Assembly: GCA_040881665.1 (NCBI GenBank)
Contig: JBBECT010000004.1
Coordinates: forward strand, 382,303-446,302
From: Actinomycetota bacterium
GTDB lineage: Bacteria; Actinomycetota; UBA4738; HRBIN12
Length of the DNA stretch: 64,000 nucleotides
Direction of reading: 5' to 3'
Shown: in pieces, positions 58,841 through 64,000 of the stretch
Position numbering within the stretch: the first letter of the stretch is position 1
Layout of the letters: each line of letters opens with the position of its first letter
The notes under the pieces: generated by a model
The model's input: only the letters and a program-made list of their open reading frames with translations
The model's database searches: none
What the model was told of the DNA's origin: nothing
Position numbers and translations under genes: made by a program

Positions 58841-59641
58841 TCAGTCCGTCGAGCCGGCCCGGGAGCTCCGGGCGCGCGCGGTCCGCACGATCCGGTGCGC
58901 GACCTGGGCGGCTCCGAACCCGTTGTCGATGTTGACCACGGCGATGCCGGGTGCGCACGAGGACAGCATCCCGAGCAGGGCCGCCAGACCCTCGAACGAC
59001 GCGCCGTAGCCCACGCTCGTAGGAACTGCGACGACGGGCGCCGATGTGAGGCCGCCGATCACCGACGGGAGCGCTCCTTCCATCCCGGCGACGACGATGA
59101 CGGCGTCGGCCGCGTCGAACGCACCACGGTGTTCGAGGACCCGGTGCACGCCGGCGACCCCGACATCGGTGATCCGTTCGACCTCGTGGCCGAGCGCCTC
59201 CGCGGCGACGGACGCTTCCTCGGCGACCGGCAGGTCGGAGGTTCCGGCCGTCACGACGACGAGCCGTCCCCGGGACCCGGGAGCGACCTGGGCGGAACGG
59301 ATCACCCACAGACCGGAGCGCTCGGCGTGCCGGGCGTCCGGGAACGCCGTCGACAGCGCCTCGGCGTGGGTGGCGTCGGCGCGTGTTACGAGCACCGCGC
59401 CGCCGCCGCGAGCCGCGAGCGCCCGGGCCGCGTCGACGACCTGCCGGGGGGTCTTCCCCTGGGCGAGGACCGCTTCTGCGGCGCCGGTCCGCAGCTCCCG
59501 ATGGTGGTCGATCCGCAGGTCGTCGAGTGCCTCGTAGGGCAGATCGCGGAGCCGTTCGAGCGCCTCGTCGGCCGGGAGCTGCCCGGTCGCGACGTCGTCG
59601 AGCAGCTCGGTCAGCGCACGTTCGTCCACGATGTCGGCCAT
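58841..59641 (-). CDS. larB: Nickel-pincer cofactor biosynthesis protein LarB
   Basis: 266 aa from the ATG at 59641. C-terminal AIR-carboxylase (PurE)-like domain: VTAGTSDLPVAEEA, GVAGVHR, VAGMEGALPSVIGG, PVVAVPTSVGYG and NIDNGFGAA. LarB carboxylates nicotinic acid adenine dinucleotide to start NPN synthesis. It is first in a two-gene operon with larC. larE and larA are not present in this window. Confidence 0.94.
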   Translation of the reverse strand: MADIVDERALTELLDDVATGQLPADEALERLRDLPYEALDDLRIDHHRELRTGAAEAVLAQGKTPRQVVDAARALAARGGGAVLVTRADATHAEALSTAFPDARHAERSGLWVIRSAQVAPGSRGRLVVVTAGTSDLPVAEEASVAAEALGHEVERITDVGVAGVHRVLEHRGAFDAADAVIVVAGMEGALPSVIGGLTSAPVVAVPTSVGYGASFEGLAALLGMLSSCAPGIAVVNIDNGFGAAQVAHRIVRTARARSSRAGSTD

Positions 59642-59701
59642 CGTATACGATGCCCATTCGCGAACAGCCTGGTCACACCCCATAGACAGCAACACCCATC
59701 C

Positions 59702-60202
59702 ATGACCCTGCCGAACGAAACCCTCGTGATCCTCGTCCTCGTCAGCCTCGGGCTGAACGCGATCGCGTTGATCGCGCTGCTGTTCGGTTCGATGGCTCGC
59801 CGCCGCCGTGAAGCCCAACCGGTGGATCCGCAGGCACTGGACCCGACGGTCCGCGGGATATTCGAGGACCATCTCCATTCGATCAAGCGACTCGAGGGCG
59901 CAGCGCGTTCGCTCCACAAGAAGGATCTCGACCTCGAGGAGCTGCTCCATGCGTCCGTCCGGCGCGTCGGTCTCGTGCGCTACGACGCGTTCGAGGACGT
60001 CGGCGGACGTCTTTCGTTCTCGGCGGCGATGCTCGACGATGCGGGTAACGGCATGGTCCTGACCTCGATCAACGGCCGGCAGGACACGCGCGTGTACGCG
60101 AAACCGGTCCAAGCGGGCGAGAGTCCCTATAACCTCTCGGTCGAGGAGGCCGAGGCGATCCGTCAAGGGGTCTCCGGACCCCGCGAGGCGGTGAAGGCAT
60201 GA
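59702..60202 (+). CDS. DUF4446 family protein
   Basis: 166 aa from the ATG at 59702. One N-terminal TM (LVILVLVSLGLNAIALIALL), a coiled stretch (FEDHLHSIKRLEGAARSLHK) and the DUF4446 core VRRVGLVRYDAFEDVGGRLS, GNGMVLTSINGRQDTRVYAK. Function unknown; often encoded near cytoskeletal and tRNA-ligase genes. Its stop overlaps the bactofilin start (ATGA). Confidence 0.9.
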   Translation: MTLPNETLVILVLVSLGLNAIALIALLFGSMARRRREAQPVDPQALDPTVRGIFEDHLHSIKRLEGAARSLHKKDLDLEELLHASVRRVGLVRYDAFEDVGGRLSFSAAMLDDAGNGMVLTSINGRQDTRVYAKPVQAGESPYNLSVEEAEAIRQGVSGPREAVKA

Positions 60203-60708
60203 CGATCTTCAAGCGCGACGAGGTCGAGGACGTGCGGCACCCGGCCGGAGAGACGGGCGAGAGCCAAGCGGAGCAGCGTGGAGCCGCGGAGCGGCCCTCG
60301 CGACGGGAGGTGCGTCGGATGGAGCAGAGCGGCGAGGTGACGGTCATCGGTGGCGGAGCGAAGCTCGAGGGAACGATCGTGTCGGCCGGGTCTCTCCGGG
60401 TCGACGGTCAGGTCAAGGGACAGATCCAGGCCGACGGCGACGTCATGCTGAGTTCGGGCAGTCGCGTCGAGGCGGATGTGACGGCCGCGAGCGTGTCGGT
60501 CGCCGGCTCGTTGCGCGGCACCGTCACGGTCACCGGGCGCGCCGAGCTGAAGAGTGGTGGCCGCGTCGAAGGCAACATCTCGTCCGCGAGCCTCGTGGTC
60601 GAGGAGGGCGCGATCTTCGACGGGCAGAGCACGATGCAGCGCAAGGGTCAGCCGACGCCGGGAGAGCGATCGTCGGGCGAGCAACGCAAAGAGGTCTCCG
60701 TCCCCTGA
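60199..60708 (+). CDS. Bactofilin (polymer-forming cytoskeletal protein)
   Basis: 169 aa. Residues 45-145 form the right-handed beta-helix: VIGGGAKLEGTIVSAGSLRV, DGQVKGQIQADGDVMLSS, VSVAGSLRGTVTVTGRAELK and GGRVEGNISSASLVVEEGAI. Polar tails flank both ends, as usual. It self-assembles into filaments near the membrane. Coupled to the DUF4446 membrane protein upstream, which could be its membrane partner (inference). Confidence 0.93.
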   Translation: MTIFKRDEVEDVRHPAGETGESQAEQRGAAERPSRREVRRMEQSGEVTVIGGGAKLEGTIVSAGSLRVDGQVKGQIQADGDVMLSSGSRVEADVTAASVSVAGSLRGTVTVTGRAELKSGGRVEGNISSASLVVEEGAIFDGQSTMQRKGQPTPGERSSGEQRKEVSVP

Positions 60709-60769
60709 CGTCGGCCGGCTCTCGCAGCGCCCGCCGGACACCGACTTTCGCCCGGAGGGAGCACGCCGC

Positions 60770-62038
60770 ATGCTCGACCTGAAAGCACTCCGAGACGACC
60801 CTGTCCCGTTCCGCGCGGGGCTCGCGCGACGCGGGATGGCCGATGTCGTCGACGAGCTTCTCGCGCTCGACGAGCGCCGCCGTTCGCTGACCACCGAGGT
60901 CGACCGGCTTCGCGCCGACCGGAACAAGGGATCGAAGGCGATCGGCGGAGCGCAGGGCGACCAGAAGCAGCAGCTGATCGCCGAGGTCGCGCAGGTCTCC
61001 GCGCGGCTGAAGGGGCTCGAGCCCGAGCTCACCGAGGTCGAGGAGCAGCTCCGGGCGATGCTCGGCCGCACCCCGAATCTTCCTCACGAGAGTGTGCCCG
61101 ACGGAGGCGAGGACGACGCCGTCGAGGTCGGTCGCCACGGCGAGGTGCCCACGTTCGACTTCGAGGTGCGTGACCATGTCGCGCTCGGCGAGTTGCTCGG
61201 AGTGCTCGATACCGATCGTGCGGGGCGGACGAGCGGCTCGCGGTTCGTGTACCTGCTCGGCGATCTGGTGCTGGTCCAGTTCGCGCTTGTCCAGCACGCG
61301 CTGTCGATCGCGATGCGCGAGGGCTTCGTCCCCGTGATCCCGCCGGTCATGGTGCGCGAGGAGGCGATGTACGGCACGGGGTTCTTCCCCGGGGACGAGA
61401 GCCAGCTCTACGCCACCCGCGACGACGACCTGTACCTGGTGGGAACCAGTGAGGTGCCGCTTGCCGCCTTCCACATGGGTGAGATCCTCGATGAGGCCGA
61501 GCTCCCGCTGCGCTATTCGGGCTACTCGACGTGCTTCCGTCGCGAGGCCGGCACCTACGGCAAGGACACGGGTGGGATGTTTCGTGTCCACCAGTTCGAC
61601 AAGGTCGAGATGTTCAGCTTCACCACGCCCGAGGAGTCGTGGAACGAACACGAGCGGATCCTCGCGATAGAGGAAGAGATCATGGGCAACCTCGGTCTGC
61701 ACTTCCGCGTGGTGAACATCGCGATCGGCGACCTCGGTGCTCCCGCGGCCAAGAAGTACGACATCGAGGGTTGGCTGCCGGGTCAGGACGCCTATCGGGA
61801 GCTCACCTCGTGTTCGAACTGCACGGACTACCAGGCGCGCCGCCTGCAGACGCGCGTGCGCCGGCCCGACGGGTCGATAGAGGTGGTGCACACCCTGAAC
61901 GGAACGGCGACGGCCGTCGGCCGGACCCTGATCGCCCTCCTCGAGAACGGTCAGCGTGCGGACGGATCGGTCGCGATGCCCGAAGCGTTGTGGCCGTGGC
62001 TGCCCGGATCGGCTCGCGAGCTCACGCCCAAGGGCTGA
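60770..62038 (+). CDS. serS: Seryl-tRNA synthetase
   Basis: 422 aa from the ATG at 60770 (CGGAGGGAG upstream). N-terminal coiled-coil arm (residues 25-105, LDERRRSLTTEVDRLRADRN). The class II core follows: motif 1 around VPVIPPVMVREEAMYGTGF, motif 2 CFRREAGTYGKDTGGMFRVH and motif 3 LNGTATAVGRTLIALLE. Standard length. It charges tRNA-Ser. It is downstream of bactofilin by 61 nt and convergent with a TetR gene 9 nt away. Confidence 0.97.
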   Translation: MLDLKALRDDPVPFRAGLARRGMADVVDELLALDERRRSLTTEVDRLRADRNKGSKAIGGAQGDQKQQLIAEVAQVSARLKGLEPELTEVEEQLRAMLGRTPNLPHESVPDGGEDDAVEVGRHGEVPTFDFEVRDHVALGELLGVLDTDRAGRTSGSRFVYLLGDLVLVQFALVQHALSIAMREGFVPVIPPVMVREEAMYGTGFFPGDESQLYATRDDDLYLVGTSEVPLAAFHMGEILDEAELPLRYSGYSTCFRREAGTYGKDTGGMFRVHQFDKVEMFSFTTPEESWNEHERILAIEEEIMGNLGLHFRVVNIAIGDLGAPAAKKYDIEGWLPGQDAYRELTSCSNCTDYQARRLQTRVRRPDGSIEVVHTLNGTATAVGRTLIALLENGQRADGSVAMPEALWPWLPGSARELTPKG

Positions 62039-62047
62039 GCCTGTCGG

Positions 62048-62647
62048 TCAGGCGCGTTCGAGCTCGCGCGCGATCGCGCGCCGAGCTTCGATCAGGGCGT
62101 GGGTCCTCGAGGTCGGTGTCACCCGGAGAACGATCCTGAGCGCCAGTCCGTCCAAGGTCGTCAGGATGCGCTCGGCCGCCGGAGAGAGCGGGCCGTCGTC
62201 GAACTGTCGCGGTTGTTGACCGGAGGCCTCGAGGAGCAGGGCTCCGAGCGATCGACGGCGCGCGTCATCGCGGAGGACGAGAGGGCGGATCGTGGGCTCG
62301 TAGTTGATCGGTCGAGCCACCTCCAGCAGGAGTTGCCATCGGAGATCTCGCGGTCCTTCCGGGAGGTAGTCGTCGATGAACCTCCGCAAGCGATCCATCG
62401 GGGCCGCGATGGTCCGACCGTCGCGGTCGCTGGCGTTGCTGGTTCGGTCGTCGATCGCGATGAGGGTATCCAGCAGAAGGTCCTGCTTGGAGCGGAAGTA
62501 GTGCTGCACATGTCCCGGACTCATCTCGGCCCGTGCTGCGATGTCACGGAATCCCGTGTTCTTCACACCGCGGTAGCGGAGCATCTCCTCGGCGGCTCGA
62601 AGGATGTGCCATCGGCGCGCGTGACCCCACTCGGTGTGTGCCGGCAC
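62048..62647 (-). CDS. TetR/AcrR-family transcriptional regulator
   Basis: 199 aa. N-terminal HTH (10-60): ILRAAEEMLRYRGVKNTGFR, DIAARAEMSPGHVQHYFRSK and QDLLLDTL. The C-terminal ligand-binding region (80-195) resembles TetR_C-type with WQLLLEVAR. No divergent partner gene is adjacent; the upstream 270 bp carry an 11-bp inverted repeat likely to be its operator. Ligand unknown. Confidence 0.9.
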   Translation of the reverse strand: MPAHTEWGHARRWHILRAAEEMLRYRGVKNTGFRDIAARAEMSPGHVQHYFRSKQDLLLDTLIAIDDRTSNASDRDGRTIAAPMDRLRRFIDDYLPEGPRDLRWQLLLEVARPINYEPTIRPLVLRDDARRRSLGALLLEASGQQPRQFDDGPLSPAAERILTTLDGLALRIVLRVTPTSRTHALIEARRAIARELERA

Positions 62648-62819
62648 GGTACGGCTCCTCAGTCCTGGAACGGCGGGGAGAGGACGTGCGGATCGTAGCA
62701 GCAGGGTCCGACATCCACGTGTGTGCCAGCTGGTCGCGCGAGTGGTCGCGCAGGTGGTCGCGCACGCCCGAGATCGCGATCACACCCTGGTGCCTCGGGC
62801 CCGAAGGTGTCACGCAAGC

Positions 62820-62857
62820 TAGTACGCGGTACTAGGACCGCGTACTAGGACCGCGTA
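62820..62857. promoter_or_regulatory. Palindrome with overlapping direct repeat (candidate TetR operator)
   Basis: TAGTACGCGGT, 6 nt, ACCGCGTACTA is a perfect 11-bp inverted repeat. The 13-bp word ACTAGGACCGCGT also occurs twice in tandem (62831 and 62844). It lies 173 bp upstream of the TetR start and 60 bp beyond the TasA-like stop. Confidence 0.55.
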
Positions 62858-62916
62858 CGAGCCTACGGCAGACCCACCCGCTCCCTGTCTGGGGCACCGC
62901 CACCATCCCGGGGCGC

Positions 62917-63477
62917 TCAGACGCCGGGAGTCGCGATCCAGGCGAGATCGACCGAAGCCGTCAGTCCTTGCGCCGCGTTCGTATGCTGCAGGGTCGCGAC
63001 GATCCGATACGTGTGCGCCTCGCCTGCCGTCCACGTTCCCGTCGGGTCGGGGAGCGCCGTCGACGGCGTCCGCGGCAACCCACCGAGCGGCCCCTCGTAC
63101 ACCACCACCCGCGCGTCGCGCACGACCCGGACCTGGACGAAGTCCTCCAGGCCGGTTCCCTCGACCGTCGCGTACAGGCCGACGATCGCGGCGTCGCCGA
63201 GCACCCGGACCTGGACCGATTCGGCTGCGGTAGCTCCCGCACCCGCATCCGCGAAGGAAAGGTCTCCCCGAGCGTGGGCGAAGATGCCCGGTTCCCGGGC
63301 GAAGCCGGCTCCTCCGCCGGTCGCGCCCGGATCTCCGGCCGCAGCCAGGTTCGCGATCGCCAGGGGGCCCAAAGCGCCCACGACCAGCGCCGACAGGGCG
63401 AACCGACGCAGCAGCGCAGTCGGCCGAAGACGGGGCCGGAGGGTGATGCGTTCGAAAGTCACGGCAGCAGTAGCCAA
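62917..63477 (-). CDS. Secreted TasA/camelysin-like protein
   Basis: 186 aa from a TTG at 63477 with AGGAGG 6 nt upstream (a GTG at 63462 is possible). Signal peptide about residues 22-48 (LLRRFALSALVVGALGPLAI, then ANLAAAG). The mature part has the beta-sandwich pattern of this family: VGLYATVEGTGLEDFVQVRV, VVVYEGPLGGL, WTAGEAHTYRIVATLQHTNA and AQGLTASVDLAW. Members form extracellular fibres or surface layers. No SipW-type signal peptidase gene is in view. Confidence 0.6.
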   Translation of the reverse strand: MATAAVTFERITLRPRLRPTALLRRFALSALVVGALGPLAIANLAAAGDPGATGGGAGFAREPGIFAHARGDLSFADAGAGATAAESVQVRVLGDAAIVGLYATVEGTGLEDFVQVRVVRDARVVVYEGPLGGLPRTPSTALPDPTGTWTAGEAHTYRIVATLQHTNAAQGLTASVDLAWIATPGV

Positions 63478-63488
63478 GGCGGAGCCTC

Positions 63489-63524
63489 CTACCTAGAGAA
63501 TCGGCTGTACCCGATTCCGGGTAG
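63489..63524 (-). promoter_or_regulatory. Hairpin in the 5' region of the TasA-like gene
   Basis: GAATCGG/CCGATTC (7 bp, 6-nt loop) nested in CTACC/GGTAG arms, ending about 12 nt before the TTG start. It may be a terminator for upstream transcripts or a control hairpin near the ribosome-binding site. Confidence 0.45.
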
Positions 63525-63538
63525 ATGGCCCGTTCTAC

Positions 63539-64000
63539 CTAATCGCGGGTAGGGGGGGCTACCGTCTTTCGGTCGGAACCGCCCGGGATCGAGCCGCCGA
63601 GCGCACCACCACCCTGCTCGCGCTGGAGCCGAGGGGTGATGTCGATCGCGATCCCGTGCCAGAAACGGGGCCGGCCCTCATCGTCACGGATCAGGGTGGC
63701 CCGGCTCTGGAGCCACACGATCGAGCCGTCCTTCGCGATCGCCCGGTACTCATGCGAGAAGGGCGAGCCGGTCCGCGAGGATCGGCGATCCTCCTCGGCG
63801 AACCCCGGCCAGTCGTCGGGGTGGATCAACCGCTGCAGATGGTTGGGCTCGGAGACGAGCTCGTCGGAGCTGTAGCCGAGCACCTCCTGGACCTGCGGGC
63901 TCACGAACACCACGCGGCTGATCGTCGGATCCGTGGCGTCGACCGCTTCGACGTACACGATCGCGGGGATCTGCTCGACCAGCGTTCGGTAGCGTTCCTC
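63539..64000 (-). CDS. PAS-domain protein, partial (5' end off the window)
   Basis: 153 codons are visible and the frame is open at the right edge. A PAS fold is clear: YRTLVEQIPAIVYVEAVD, VVFVSPQVQEVLGYSSDEL, HPDDWPGFAEEDRR, SHEYRAIAKDGSIVWLQSRA and GRPRFWHGIAIDITPRL. This is a PAS_3 type with a PAC end. It ends in a short Gly/Pro tail, so the PAS is C-terminal. The catalytic partner domain must lie upstream beyond the edge. Confidence 0.88.
   Translation of the reverse strand, partial: EERYRTLVEQIPAIVYVEAVDATDPTISRVVFVSPQVQEVLGYSSDELVSEPNHLQRLIHPDDWPGFAEEDRRSSRTGSPFSHEYRAIAKDGSIVWLQSRATLIRDDEGRPRFWHGIAIDITPRLQREQGGGALGGSIPGGSDRKTVAPPTRD

Overview
This window is GC-rich, densely coded bacterial DNA. 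The gene set points to the phylum Actinomycetota, probably a deep or uncultivated lineage rather than a well-studied genus. The main sign is a fhaA-fhaB-pstP-rodA-pbpA-pknB cell-wall signalling operon beside a tRNA-Leu gene, an arrangement also known in mycobacteria. Supporting signs are a hisDCBHAFI operon, serS next to a bactofilin gene, and a DUF5317/histidine kinase pair. I cannot place it below phylum from the sequence alone.

Host backbone, left part (1-27.8 kb). A corrinoid one-carbon module on the minus strand (corrinoid protein, methyltetrahydrofolate:corrinoid methyltransferase, and an RACo-like activator cut by the window edge) lies beside a homocysteine methyltransferase and isocitrate lyase. 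Then come hisG, a small PH-like gene, a decayed hisI fragment, a Gly/Ser/Asp-repeat surface protein and a two-component system with a divergent secreted protein. The histidine operon follows, and then a Tat-exported M14 carboxypeptidase, a double-length ThyX-like protein and the growth/division kinase-phosphatase operon.

Mobile island (27,789-48,756). A 53-bp perfect direct repeat, the 3' part of tRNA-Leu(CAG), bounds about 21 kb of patchy, visibly less GC-rich DNA. It carries an AEP-type primase fused to a DUF3631 ATPase, an excisionase-like HTH protein, an integrase gene that has lost its middle, and small zinc-ribbon proteins typical of actinobacterial mobile elements. Its cargo is rich in nucleases: an EcoRI-family adenine methyltransferase directly followed by a DUF262-HNH protein, an Mrr-like endonuclease, a DUF3800 protein, an OGG-fold protein, and a RecB/Cas4-like nuclease divergent from a HEAT-repeat protein. 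No capsid, portal or conjugation gene was seen. The element looks like an immobilised phage satellite or AICE remnant that serves as a defence island. The DNA just right of the right-hand repeat resembles the element's own left end, which suggests a second, decayed insertion in tandem.

Scar zone (48.8-53.2 kb). This holds a frameshifted IS256-family transposase, an ECF sigma/anti-sigma pair, a Ca-binding-repeat secreted protein, a lone OmpR-type DNA-binding domain and a broken glycosyltransferase.

Host backbone, right part (53.2-64 kb). Here are a DUF1801 protein, a second RTX-like protein, a HELGH membrane protein, a membrane histidine kinase with DUF5317, and a structured leader before a 27-residue peptide. 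Then follow larC and larB for the nickel-pincer cofactor, DUF4446, bactofilin, serS, a TetR regulator, a TasA-like secreted protein and a PAS protein that runs off the right edge.
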